From assembly GCF_037893015.1 (NCBI RefSeq), contig NC_133666.1, forward strand, positions 160,970,135-161,034,134: 64,000 nucleotides of DNA, read 5' to 3'. Shown here in pieces: positions 47,638-58,814 of this stretch (the first letter of the stretch is position 1; each line of letters opens with the position of its first letter). This DNA is from Macrotis lagotis. Its lineage: Eukaryota > Chordata > Mammalia > Peramelemorphia > Peramelidae. Under the pieces are notes generated by a model that worked only from the letters and a program-made list of their open reading frames with translations, searched no databases and had not been told where the DNA came from. The position numbers were made by a program, and so were the translations under genes.

Positions 47638-48720
47638 ATGAAAAAGGGTCAGCAGAAAGGTGGATCCATAGAAAAATTATTGGAAGGGAAAGACCCTAAT
47701 TCAGAAACACCGAGAACATCTGAAGAGAATACAATTTGGTCTTCAGCACAGAAAGACTTTCTTGAAGAAATAAGGAAGGAGGTTAAAAATTTGGGAGAGA
47801 CAATAACTTGCAACAAGAAAACAAATCCTTGGAATGTACAATTGGACAAATACAAAAGGAGAATAAATCTCTCAGATCCTCAATTGGACAAATACAAAAT
47901 GAGAATAATTCTCTCAGATGCTCAATTGGACAAATGGAAAAAGAAAATAATTCTCTCAAAACCTCGATTGGTCAAATGGAAAGCTCTTTCAAAAGTAGAA
48001 TTGACCAATTAGAAAAGGAGTTGGAAAGGTTGATGAAGAAAATCCCCCCCCCAAAAAGAATGGAGTCTACAGAAACTAATGACTTAATGAGACAGCAAGA
48101 GCCAGTTATACAAAATCAAAAAATAGGAAAAACAGAAGAAAATGTAAAATACCTAATCAACAAAACCACTGACCTCGAGAATAGATCGAGGAGGGGCAAC
48201 CTGAAAATTATAGGACTTTCTGAAAACATTGAAGAGAAAAAAAGCCTGGACTTAATATTACAGGATCTAGTGATGGAAAACTTCCCTGATATCAGGGAAT
48301 CGGAGGGCAAAGTAGTTATTGAAAGAATACATTGATCCTCTCCAGGAAAAGATTCAAAAATGAAAACACTAAGGAATGTTGTGGCCAAATTCCAGAACTC
48401 TTATCAGATAAAAGAGAAAATCCTACAAGCAGACAGAAAAAAACAATTTAAATATCAAGGAGCCACAGTAAGGATCATGCAGGACCTGGCTGCATCAACA
48501 TTAAGAGACCCAAAGTCCTGGAATGAGATATTTTGAAGAGCAAGGGAGATTGGAATGCAGCCAAGAATCTACTTTCCCACAAAGCTGAACCTTCTCTTCC
48601 AGGGAAAAAGATGGACATTTAAAAAATGGAAGAATTCCAAAAATTCCTGATGAACAGACTAGAGGTAAATAGAAAATTTGTACATCAAACAGGAGGTTCA
48701 AGAGACATATGAAAAGGTTA
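47638..48720 (+). pseudogene. L1 ORF1 (RNA-binding coiled-coil protein), broken
   Basis: The start at 47638 opens MKKGQQKGGSIEKLLEGKDP. After a frame change the coiled coil is read from 47808: four tandem 14-residue units built on ENKSL/ENNSL...SIGQ (47811-47978). Then come FKSRIDQLEKELERL and the conserved middle domain TTDLENRSRRGNLKIIGLSE (about 48160-48220). The C-terminal domain follows downstream, out of frame after 48335 (VVAKFQNS, ILQADRKKQFKYQG). The family protein is a trimeric RNA chaperone of the L1 ribonucleoprotein. Frameshifts and stops leave it inactive. Confidence 0.92.
47811..47978 (+). repeat. 42-bp tandem repeat encoding the ORF1 coiled coil
   Basis: Four consecutive 42-bp (14-residue, two-heptad) units: QQENKSLECTIGQI, QKENKSLRSSIGQI, QNENNSLRCSIGQM and EKENNSLKTSIGQM. 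The ORF1 at 10527 (minus strand) has three such units, so the number varies between copies of related L1s. Confidence 0.9.
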
Positions 48721-49425
48721 AAAAGGGGGGGGGGGTAGTAAAAGGAAAAAAACTGTGATCCAGTAAGTTAAAACTGGCTATATCCCAGCAAGGGGAAAAA
48801 TCTTGAGAATTGTAACTCTAACAGAGAGAATATACCTAGCCAGAAATGATGGACATTCATGATCTATCCATGAAACTGCTATATAAAGAGATGTAAGTGG
48901 CTTTAACCCCATTTGGGAGAAATACTCTAAAAACTCAAGAATTTTAATTCTATTCAATAGAGTATACTGAACTAGAAGTGACAGACACTCAGAATTTTCT
49001 ATGACTTAGACAGAATGATCTAAAAAACACTACTTCCTTGAAAAGGGGGACAGGAAAGACACAGGAGGAGGGAGGGGATTCAATGGGGTAAATCTCGTTG
49101 CACTAATAGGTACCAAAAACCTATGGTAATAGAGGGGAAGAAGGGAGCAGATGAGAAACACCTGAATCTTCTTCTCATCAGCCTTAGCTTAAAGTCACCC
49201 TACACATATGCAGTTAACTTGTAAAACATCTAACCTTTCAAGTATTAAAAGAGGAAAAGGGTAGGGGGGACAGAGAAAGGGAAGGGGAGTGGGGGAAAAA
49301 GGGGAAATAACAAAAGGAAGGGAAGGGAATAGGTAAAAAGGGAAAGGGGAAAGAAAGGGGAGGGGTGATATAGGAGGGCAAATACACTGAAGGGGGCAGT
49401 ATTCATTAAGAAAGTACTGGGGACT

Positions 49426-51595
49426 GTGGATAAAGGGGGGAAGGGGGGAAAATACAAACAGAGGGAAGATAGAACTGAAGGCAATAAAGAATTAGTAATT
49501 ATAACTTTGAATGTGAATGGGATGAACTCTCCCTTAAAACGTAAGCAAATAGAAGAGTGGATTAAAAACCAGAATGCTACAATATGCTGCTTACAAGAAA
49601 CTCATTTGAAGCAGAGAGATACATATAGAGTAAAAGTAAAAGGTTGGACCAAAATGTATTTTGCTTCAGCTGAAGTAAAAAAAAAAAAAAGCAGGGGTAG
49701 CATTCCTTATCTCAGACAAAGCAGCAGCAAAAATAGATAGCATTAAAACAGATAAGGAAGGAAACTTTATATTCCTAAAAGGTACCATAGACAATAAAGT
49801 CATTTCAATAATGAATATATATGCACACAGTGGGACAGCACCCAAATTCTTAGAGAAGAACCTAAAAGAACTACAGGAAAACATAGAAAGCAAAACTCTA
49901 CTAGTAGGAGACTTCAACCTTCCACTCTCAGATATAGATAAATCCAATCATAAAATAAACAAGAAAGAAGTTAAGGAGGTGAACAGATTGTTAGAAAAAT
50001 TAGATATGGTAGACTTATGGAGGAAACTGAATGGGGATAGAAAAGAATATACCTTTTTCTCTGTAGTACATGGAACTTATACAAAAATTGACCATGTACT
50101 AGGACATAAAAACCTAATGATCAACTGCAGAAAGGCAGAAATAGTGAATACATCTTTCTCAGATGGACCAAAAAACAAATTAGAGAAAGAATTAACCACT
50201 TTATCCTAGTAATGACAGTAATGAAACATCATACTGAAACCTATGGGATTCATTCAAACCGACTCTCGGCATATATTATAGCTCTAAATGCTTACATGAA
50301 TAAATTGGAGAAAGAGGAAATCAATGAACTAAACATGCAACTAAAAAGATTAGAGAAAGAACAAATCAAAAGTATCCAATTAAATAGCAAATTAGAAATT
50401 CTAAAAATTAAAGGAGAAATTAATAAAAGCAAAAGCAAAATAACCTATTGAATTAATAAATAAAACCAAAAGTTGGTATTATGAAAAAAACAATAAAATT
50501 CATAATCCTCTGGTGAATTTGATTTAAAAAAAAAGAAAGAAGAAAACCAAATTGCTAGTATCACAAATGAAAAAGGTGAACTCACCAACAATGATGAGGA
50601 AATTAAAGTAATGATTTGAAATTATTTTGCCCAACTCTATGCCAATAAATTTGATAATCTAAATGAAAGGGATGAATATTTACAAAAATAAAAGTTGCCC
50701 AGGTTCAATGAAGAAGTGATTAAATACATAAACAACCCTATCTCAGAAAAAGAAATTCAACAAGCCACGATTGAACTCCGTAAGAAAAAATCTCCAGGGT
50801 CTGATGGATTCACAAGTGAATTCTATCAAACATTTGAGGAACAATTAGTTCCAATTCTATATACACTCTTTGGAAAACTAGGGAAAGATGGAACTCTGCA
50901 TAATTCTTTCTATGAAACCAATATGGTGCTGTTACCTAAATTAGGGATAGTAAAAACAGAGAAAGAAAATTATAGACCTGTCTCCCTGATGAATGTAGAT
51001 TCAAAAATCTTAAATAAAATCTTATCAAAATGATTACAACAAGTTATCACTAGGATAATACATTTAGAGCAAGTAGGATTTATTCCAGGAATGCAGGGAT
51101 GATTCAATATTAGGAAAACTGTTAGTATACTCAATTATATCAACAACAAAACTGTCAGAAATCATATGATCATATCAATAGATGCTGAAAAAGCTTTTTG
51201 ACAAAATACTGCATCCATTCCTTTAAAAACACTAGAGAGTGTTTGGAATAAATGGACTGTTCCTTAAAATAATTAGCAGTATCTATCTGAAACCATCACC
51301 AAGCATTATATTCAATGGGGAGAGGCTTTCCCAATGAGATCAGAGGTGAAATAAGGGTGCCCATTATCACCACTATTATTCAATATTGTATTAAAATGTT
51401 AACATCAGCAATTAGAGAAGAAAAAAAATTGAAGGAATTAGTATTGGGAAGAAAAAGACAAAACTCTCACTCTTTGCAGATGACATAATGGTCTACCTAG
51501 AGAATCCCAAGAAATCATCCAAAAAATTACTGGAAACAATTAGCAATTTTAGCAAAGTTGCAGGTTATAAAATAAACCCTCATAAAACGTCAACT

Positions 51596-51640
<45 letters not shown>

Positions 51641-53200
51641 CAAGATACAGCAGGAAGGGCTAGAAAGAGAAATCCCATGCAAAGTAACCTCAGACAATAT
51701 AAAATACTTGGGAGTCTATTTGGCAAGACAGACTCAGAATCTTTTTTGAAAACAATTATAAAACACTTCTCACACAAATTAAATCAGATTTAAATAACTG
51801 GGCAAATATCAACTGATCATGGATAGTTAGAGCTAATATAATAAAAATGAAAATTCTACCAAAACTAAACTAATTGTTTAGTGCCCTACCAATCAAAATT
51901 CCAAAAAATTACTTTAATGAGTTAGAAAAAATTGTAAATAAATACAGATGGAGAAATGAAAACTCAAGAACTGCCAGTAGCTTAATGAAAAAAAGGGGAA
52001 AAGAAGGTGGCTTAGCCCTACATGATCTAAAATTATAAAGCATCAGTCATCAAAACTTTTTGGTATTGGCTAAGAGATAGAGTGGTGGACCAGTGGAATA
52101 GACTAGGTTTAAAAGCAGGAGATGATTATAGTAATCTGCTGTTTGATAAAGCCAAAGAGTCCAGCCATTGGGATAAAAACTCCCTCTTTGATAAAAACTG
52201 CTGGGATAATTGGAAGTTAGTATGAAAGAAACTTAGATTAGACCAACACCTAACACCCTTTAGCAAGATAAGGTCCAAATGGTTACAGGATTTAGACATA
52301 AAAAAACAATACTATAAGCAAATTAGAAAATAAAGGACTAGTGTACCTGTCAGATCTATGAATAGGGGAGCAGTTTATGACTAAGGAAGAGTTGGAGAAC
52401 ATCACCAAAAACCAATTAGATGATTTTGATTACATTAAATTAAAAAGCTTTTGCACAGATAAAACCAATGTAACCAAGATCAAAAGAAATGTAGTAAACT
52501 GGAAAACAATCTTTACAACTAAAGTTTCTGACCAATGACTCATTTCTAAAATATACAGAGAACTGAGTCGTATTTTTAAAATAAAAAGCCATTACCAATT
52601 GACAAATGGTCAAAGGATATGCAAAGGCAATTTACAGATGAGTAGATCAAAGCAATTCATAGCCATATGAAAAAATGCTCTAAATAATTAATTATTAGAG
52701 AAATGGAAATTAAAGCTTCTCTGAGGTACCACCTCACAGCTCTCAGATTGGCCAATCTGACCAGGAAGGTTAATGATCATTGTTGGAAGGGTTGTGGGAA
52801 ATCTGGGACACTATTACACTGTTGGTGGAGCTGTGAACTCATCCAACCCTTCTGAAGAGCTATTTGAAACTATGCCCAAAGGGCAACAAAAATTTTCATA
52901 CCCTTTGACCCAGCAATACCACTACTGTGTCTATATCCTGAAAAGATGATGAGATACGGTAAAAACATTACTTGTACAAAAATTTTTATAGCAGCCCTGT
53001 TTGTGGTGGCAAAGTATTGGAAATCAAGTAAATGTCCTTAACTTGGAGAATGGCTTAGAAAATCGTGGTAAATGTATGTCATGGAACACTATTGTTATAT
53101 TAGAAACCAGAAGGGATTGGAATTCAGGGGAGTGTGGAAGGATTTGCATGTACTGATCCTGAGTGAGATGAGTAGAACCAGATAAACACTGTATCTGTAT
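49426..53200 (+). pseudogene. L1 ORF2 (endonuclease and reverse transcriptase), broken
   Basis: The start at 49426 opens MDKGGKGGKYKQREDRTEGN. The endonuclease follows: LNVNGMNSPLKRKQ, CLQETHLKQRDT, and LVGDFNLPLSDIDK. A frame change falls in the A run at 49677-49690. The last endonuclease motif is cut: SD is followed by G instead of the catalytic SDH, because about 100 bp are missing near 50163. The reverse transcriptase follows: [16 protein letters not shown] (about 50785-50835) and FADD at 51473-51484. A (TA)n tract (51595-51636) has expanded inside the frame. A cysteine-rich C-terminus lies near 52770-52860. Several in-frame stops are present. Confidence 0.92.
51595..51636. repeat. (TA)n microsatellite within L1 ORF2
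   Basis: A TA run of about 40 bp replaces the short sequence found at this place in other L1 copies (compare 4955-4977 'tctctatatatgactagcaa'). Confidence 0.93.
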
Positions 53201-53219
53201 ACCCTAACAGCAACATGGT

Positions 53220-53623
53220 GGGGGGGGGGGGGGTGACGATCAACCTTGATGCACTCTGTCATTCCATCAGTGCAACAATCAGGAACAATTTTGGGCTGTC
53301 TGCAAAGAAAAGTGCCATCTTTATCCAGATAAGGAGCTGTGGAGTTCGAACAAAGTTCAAGGACTATTCCCTTAAATTTAGAAAAAAAAACAGATATCTC
53401 ATTGTGTGATCTTGTTACCTCTTAGACTTCTTGTCTCTTCTTTAAGGATATGATTTCCCTCTCATCACACCCTAATCAGATCAACGTGCAACATGGAAAC
53501 AAATTAGACTGACAGATTGCTTTCTGTGGGCGGGGGGGGGGGAAGTAAGATTGGGGAGAAAATTGTAAAACTCAAATAATATCTTTAATAAAAATAAATT
53601 TAAAAAAATTAAAAAACCTACAT
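53220..53623 (+). other. L1 3' UTR with two poly-G runs and A-rich tail
   Basis: The 3' UTR after ORF2. It contains a 14-G run at 53220-53233 and an 11-G run at 53532-53542, a late 'aataaa' at 53587, and an A-rich tail. G-rich tracts are a known feature of mammalian L1 3' UTRs. Confidence 0.8.
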
Positions 53624-53639
53624 AAAAACATTCTTGTTT

Positions 53640-54052
53640 GAGAGTAAACATAATACCTTCTCCCCCAAAAAATATAGACCCTCATGAGGCCTAGTTTTCA
53701 GGGCTCACATTGGCAGTTGTCTCCCTGCTGATCTTCCAAGTAGTACTCAGTGCTCTCCCAGGTGTAAGTCAGGGAACTGCCCCCACTGCCGCTGCCATGA
53801 GCTGTGGCTCCCAGTCACTTTGGGGCTGCCTCTTGGAGGCTGAAGTTCCTTCATTATGGTGGCCTGCACCTCTAACCCCATGGAGCGGAGCCTGTCCACT
53901 ATTTTCATGTTGCCATGGGCTGGAGAACTGCCTCATTGGATCCGTCTGTGGGTTCTGTCTCTCAAAAATTTAGTTAGAATCCTTATTTTATAAGTTTTGA
54001 GAGAGAGCACATAAGAGAGAATCTTCTCTTGTCACCAACTTGGCTCCATCTT
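53640..54052 (-). mobile_element. HAL1-like element B, right portion, internally deleted (nest level 4)
   Basis: Continuation of element B: 3' UTR sequence (53640-53692, 'gagtaaacataatacc') joins directly to 5' UTR sequence (from about 53700, 'gtctccctgctgatcttcca'), ending at the 5' terminus 'caacttggctccatcttg' near 54050. The ORF1-like region and most of the 3' UTR are missing. It closes with the target-site duplication at 54053-54070. Confidence 0.8.
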
Positions 54053-54070
54053 GAACATCGTTTTTGAGGG

Positions 54071-55150
54071 AAAAAGATGAAATTTAAATGAAATAAGGGA
54101 GTTTCAAATGTTCATGTTGAAACAGCCAGAGATGAACAGAAAGTTTGATCTTCAAGTACAGGATTCAGGTGAGAATGGCTGGGAAGAGCAAATTATGAGG
54201 GATTTATTGATGTTGAACTATGCGCATTCCTGTATGGGAAGATGATACTGATAATACTCACATGAACTTTCTCATTTATTAATGGAGTTAGAAGGAACTT
54301 TTATAGATGAGGCTAAGTAGACAGCTGAATTTGAAGGTATAATATATTTTTAAATGGAGGCAATGGGTGAAAATGAAATGTACTGGGAGAAAGAGAAAGG
54401 AGAGATAGAATAGACTAAAATTTTTCATGTAAAAGATTCAAGAAATAGTTTTTGAAATGGAGTGAAAGGTGGGGAAGTGAAGAAGAATGAGGGAAACTTC
54501 ATTCTCATTAGAGATGACTCAGAGAGGAAACAACATACATACATACATAATGGGGCATAGACACCTAGAAGAAAAAGGAGAGAAAGCAGATGGGGGATGT
54601 AGGTGATAGAGGACAGGGTAGATCATGGAAGAGGGTAGTCAGATATAACATTTTATTTTTTACTTTTTTGCAAGGTGGTGGTGTTGGATGGTATGTCTTG
54701 GACCAAGGAGTTGGGTGATTGTTGGGTCTCTGGGGGCTTGGGGCCTCATTGCCCAGAGCCAGTGCTCTGTCCACTGAATCACTAAGCTGCCCCATAGAAC
54801 ACTTTTGAAGAGAGACAGAATGAAAGGAGAGAGAAAATATAATAAATGGTAGTGGGGAGGAATGGATGGAGGAAATTACAATAAATAACAGCATCCATGG
54901 AAAAATATGGAAGTAACTTCTCTGATGGACATATGATACAGGATGCAATCCACCCCAGAGACATAACTAATGGTATCAGAACACAGACTGAAGCACCTTT
55001 TTTATTCTCTTTTTTTCACTATTTTTCTCTAGAGGTTTTTTATTCTTGTGGAGGAAGGGGGGATTATGTTTACTCATGCAACAAAACTATTTTAGTAATG
55101 TCTATATAAATAAAAGTATAAATTAAAAAAAATAAATACTAATTGAAAAA
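54071..55150 (+). mobile_element. HAL1-like element A, right portion (nest level 3)
   Basis: It resumes element A at the end of its ORF1-like region ('gggagtttcaaatgttcatg' at 54098, matching 26671) and runs through the 3' UTR, including the SINE-derived module (54660-54795), to an A-rich tail near 55130-55150. Confidence 0.88.
54660..54795 (-). repeat. SINE-derived module in the HAL1-like 3' UTR
   Basis: Same module, same position as 27232-27385: 'tttttgcaaggtggtggtgt' to 'actaagctgcccc'. Confidence 0.75.
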
Positions 55151-55151
55151 A

Positions 55152-55304
55152 GGGGTGGCTAGGTGGTGCAGTGGACAGAGCACCGACCCTGGAGTCAGGA
55201 GGACCTGAGTTCAATTCCAGTCTCAGACACTTAATAATTACGTAGCTGTGTGGCCTTGGGCAAGCCACTTGCTTTTCAAAATCCTTAAAAAAATTAAAAA
55301 AAAT
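55152..55304 (+). mobile_element. WSINE1-like SINE in the tail of HAL1-like element A
   Basis: A plus-strand SINE with head 'ggtggctaggtggtgcagtg', B-box-like 'gagttcaattcc' and end 'ccttgggcaagccacttgct'. It sits between the A-tail of element A and that element's right target-site duplication, so it landed in the tail. Confidence 0.93.
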
Positions 55305-55969
55305 AAAGTTATAATTACTAACTCTTTATTGACCTCCATTATATCTTCCCTCCATTTGTATTTTCCCCTTTGTTCACTTTATCCATATTCTCCAGTATTT
55401 TCTTCTGTATACCACCTCCTTCAGTGTATCTAACCCCTTATATTCAACCCCTCCCCTTTCTTTGCCCTTTTGCTTTGCCTCTTCTTCCTTCACTTCCTTC
55501 TGTCAATTACTCTTTTCCTCCCCCTCCCTCTTCTTCCCCCCTTAATACTTGAAAATTAAAAATAAGTTTTTAAACTTAGTGTGTGTGTGTGTGTGTGTGT
55601 GTCTGATAAGAGTCAGATTCAGGCAGTTCTCAACTCCTCCCTTCTTCCCCTCTATTGCAATAGGTCCTTTGTTCCTCTTCATGTGATGTAATTTACCCCA
55701 TTCATGTAATGTAATTTACCCCATTCAGTCATCTCCATCCTCCTGTCTCTTTTCTGCCCCCCCTTTTAAGGAGATATTACTTTTAAATCATTCTTATCAG
55801 TCACAGACAAGTCATGAATGTCCACTACTTGTCGCTAAGTATGTTTTCTATTAGCATTACAATTCTCAAGTGTTATGAGAATCTTTCTCCCAGGTGTGTG
55901 TATATCTAGTTTCATCTGATTGGATAACAATTTTTTTCCTTTTTCCTTTTTTACCTTTTCATATATCTC

Positions 55970-56967
55970 TTGAGTCTCCTGTTTGAAATCTAAATTTTCT
56001 ATCTAGCTCTGGTCTTTTCATCTTGAAAGCTAGAAGTCTCCTAGTTCATGAAATGTCCATCTTTTCCCCTGGAAGAGAAGGCTCAGTTTTTCTGGATAAT
56101 GAATTCTTGACTAGAATACATGCTCCCTTGCTCATAGGAATATCATATTCTAGGCCCTTCAGTCCCTTAATGTTGATGCAGCCAGGTCCTGTGTAATCCT
56201 TACTGTAGCTCCCTAGTATTTAAATTGCTTCTTTCTATCTGTTTGTAGGATTTCTTTTTTTATTTGGAGTTCTGGATAGTACTGGAGTTTGGCCACAATA
56301 TTCCTCACTGTTTTCATTTTGGGATCCCTTTGTGGAGGAGATGGATGTATCGTTTAAATAATTATTTTGCCCTCTGGTTCCACGATATCAATGCAATTTT
56401 CCTTCACTCTATCCTGTAGTACCATCTCTTGGTTTTTTCTCATCAATGTTTTCAGGAAGTCCAACGATTCTTAAGTTCTCTCTCCTGAATCTATTCTCCA
56501 GATCAGTTGCTTTGCTAATGAGTTATTTTACATCATCTCTTATTTTTTCATGTTTTTTGTTTTGTTTAAGTGATTCTTTTTGTTTGATGATGTCATTTGT
56601 TTCCACTCTTTCCAATTTTTTTTATAGAGAAGAATACCTTTCATTTACCTTTTGCAAATCCTTTTCCAATTGGTCAATTCTATGTTTGAAAAATCTCCAT
56701 TTGCCCAGTTATGGATTTGAGAGAATTATTTTTTTTTGCATCTGCACAATTGTATTTTTGTTTTCTGGTTGCAAGATTATAATTTTTCTCTTGCAAATTC
56801 TTAATTTTCTCTTGTGTTTATTTTCCCACTTTTTCCAATTGAGTTTTAAATCTTTCTGGAGAGGAGATCATTTCATATTCTCCTAAGAAGTTCTAGATCT
56901 CTCTGAGTTAGGATCCTTGCTTCAAGCTAATTTTCAATGGATTCCCATTCTCCTGACTTTTCTTCAT
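55970..56967 (-). pseudogene. L1 ORF1 of the level-2 element, broken
   Basis: A start codon at 56967 opens MKKS. A coiled-coil region lies about 56640-56870. The middle domain is reversed at 56440-56510 ('tctattctccagatcagttg', encoding the DLENRF-type motif). Stops and frame changes interrupt it. The large plus-strand frame at 56446-56886 is only its antisense shadow. Confidence 0.8.
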
Positions 56968-57731
56968 TTTCCTAAGATCTTGTGTTGGGGGAGGGACTGG
57001 TCCACAGACCTTTGGTATTGAAATCCTTAAAGGCTTTGCTCACTGAGCTTAATAACTCCAAGTGGGCTGGCCAGTAGGGATGCTAGAAGCTTTCTCTGGA
57101 ATATCTATGACCTTTATTAATGCCCCTCTCCCTAAGTCTGGGAGTGTAGGGGGCTCAACAGGATCCAGGTTATTGTTCAACAAAGTGCACTATACCCTTG
57201 GACTTTATTATCCATCTCCTTAATCTTCTCTAAGTAGCAGAGGAGGTCTGCTCTCCACATCTGAGACTGTGGGCATGGAGGGCTGTTACTGAGTTCATTC
57301 TAGGAAGTGTCACTTTCTCCCACAGGAATGGGGGGAGGGGAACTGAACTGGAAACATAGGGATATTATTGAACATAAAGGGCCCTTGGTCCTGGTCTTTT
57401 AGTCCAGCTGAGTTGACTGGATTGATATCTAGTCACACACTGGATGTCTTTTGACCACTGTGCTAGAACTATCCTGTCTATCACTCATACAGTCAAAGTT
57501 TCCACAAATGTTCTACGGTTAGTTCTTGGGCCTCATCCCACTGCACCTATGCTGGATCTCTGCCCTCTGGCCCCCACTCACCCACATTCCCCTGAGACTG
57601 ACCTTGTTGGTAAATGTTCTCCTATGTTCTTCTCTGGGTTTTGTAGATACAAATTCTGTTAAGAGGCTTGATTCATGTTAGTTCTGAGGGAAATCCAGGA
57701 GACCTTAAGACAGTGCCTGACTTCTCTCAGT

Positions 57732-57742
57732 CATCTTGGCCA
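57732..57742 (-). promoter_or_regulatory. YY1-like motif at the 5' end of the level-2 L1
   Basis: 'catcttggcca' is the reverse complement of 'tggccaagatg', as at 46849-46859. It marks the 5' terminus. Confidence 0.55.
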
Positions 57743-57762
57743 ACTGTCTCTATTTTACTTTT

Positions 57763-58600
57763 AAAGGAGTTGATTTATTTGTTCAATTTTTTATAAATTT
57801 CCTGTTTCTCATTTTTGTTTTTTCCACTTTTCTTCCTCCTCTCATTTGCTTTTTAAAATCTCCTTTAAGTTCTTCTATGAGGTTTGGATTTGAATTCAGT
57901 TCATAAACTCCTCTGAGAGTTCCCATGTAGGTAAACTGTCTCTGCTTTGTAAGTCTGAAATGATATTTTATCACCTCTATCTGCACAATAGCTTTATAAG
58001 ATTAGCACTCTTTTAGTTTTCTTGTTCATTTGGATTGCTGAGCTCTGCTCCTGGGGTATATGAAGTAGAGTGCTGACTTTTTTGAGCTGAGGCTGATCCT
58101 TGTCTTTTCACTTGTCATGTTGTTGCCTATGCAACCTAGGTATTGCCTAGGCAGAGTTTGTTTCCTCCTTTAAGTTCAGGTTCTTCCTATGCAATGGTTT
58201 ATTCTCCATCCAGTCCCTGTCTGTTGCCCCCATGCTCCCAGAATTCAGATCTTGTCTGGGGTGAGACTGTGGGGTGGGACCCTCCCAGCTTGTCTGCTAT
58301 CTTGTCGCCAGGATCTGGACTGCTGTCAAGCTGTCAGGACCCGAGCTCCACTGTGGCTAGAAGCCTTCCTCTGCCTTTCCCAGCCTCTTGCCTAACTGGA
58401 GGTTATTTCCCCTTTTCCTGGAAGAGAAATAACTTTACTGAAGATCCTTTATGATATCTACAATTTAAAATTTATTTCAATAATTTTTGATGGGGTCTTT
58501 AGTTTTAATGTCTATGTAGAGGCTTAATTTATTATTGTGTAGGGAAAAGCTGTGGGAGCATGCTACCTTCATGCTACCATCCTCCACCCCGGGAAGTCCT
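57763..58600 (-). mobile_element. old L1, right portion (nest level 1): ORF1 start and 5' UTR
   Basis: Continuation of the outermost L1. The N-terminal part of ORF1 starts at 58029 (MNKKTKR-like) and reads on as KISFQTYKAET-type sequence near 57950. The 5' UTR follows to about 58600, ending in the reversed 5' terminus 'ctaccatcctccaccccggg'. The plus-strand frames at 58143-58454 and 58189-58395 are shadows of this UTR. Confidence 0.82.
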
Positions 58601-58814
58601 GACTTTAGTTCTTATTAAAAGAGAAAACAAAAGATTGGAGTTTGTTCACTTTTCACTCCTGAAAAAAAAAAAGGAACTCCAGCACAGTAGAATTGTAACT
58701 GTTCCCTTAAGTATTCTGACTCTGATGGTTGTCATTTACAAACTTTAGATAATCCTTCCATTATTTGGAGGAAAACCTCAGATTTAAAATACAAGACATG
58801 ACCCCTTTTCTTAA
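58601..58814. other. spacer between two L1 copies
   Basis: About 210 bases without recognised content, between the 5' end of the nest and the 3' end of the next L1. Confidence 0.5.

Larger units (their letters stand above)
46846..53623 (+). mobile_element. near-full-length L1 (nest level 5, innermost)
   Basis: A plus-strand L1 of about 6.8 kb with 5' UTR (46846-47637), ORF1 (from 47638), spacer (48720-49425), ORF2 (from 49426 to about 53200) and 3' UTR with A-rich tail (to 53623). Near-identical direct repeats ending 'attcttgttt' at 46830-46845 and 53624-53639 are its target-site duplication. It is the youngest layer of the nest by position. Both ORFs are broken, so it is not autonomous. Confidence 0.95.
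55317..57748 (-). mobile_element. younger L1, right portion (nest level 2)
   Basis: Continuation of the level-2 L1 after the level-3 insertion: the ORF2 start (55386), the pyrimidine-rich spacer (55400-55960), ORF1 (about 55970-56967) and the 5' UTR to 57742, where the reversed L1 start 'cagtcatcttggcca' is seen. A TG microsatellite lies at 55579-55604. Confidence 0.9.

Noticed and set aside
54565-54948. 127-codon minus-strand frame
   Set aside because: Antisense to the HAL1-like 3' UTR. No recognisable protein.
56446-56886. 146-codon plus-strand frame with hydrophobic segments
   Set aside because: Antisense of L1 ORF1. The reversed coiled coil yields F/L-rich runs that mimic membrane segments.
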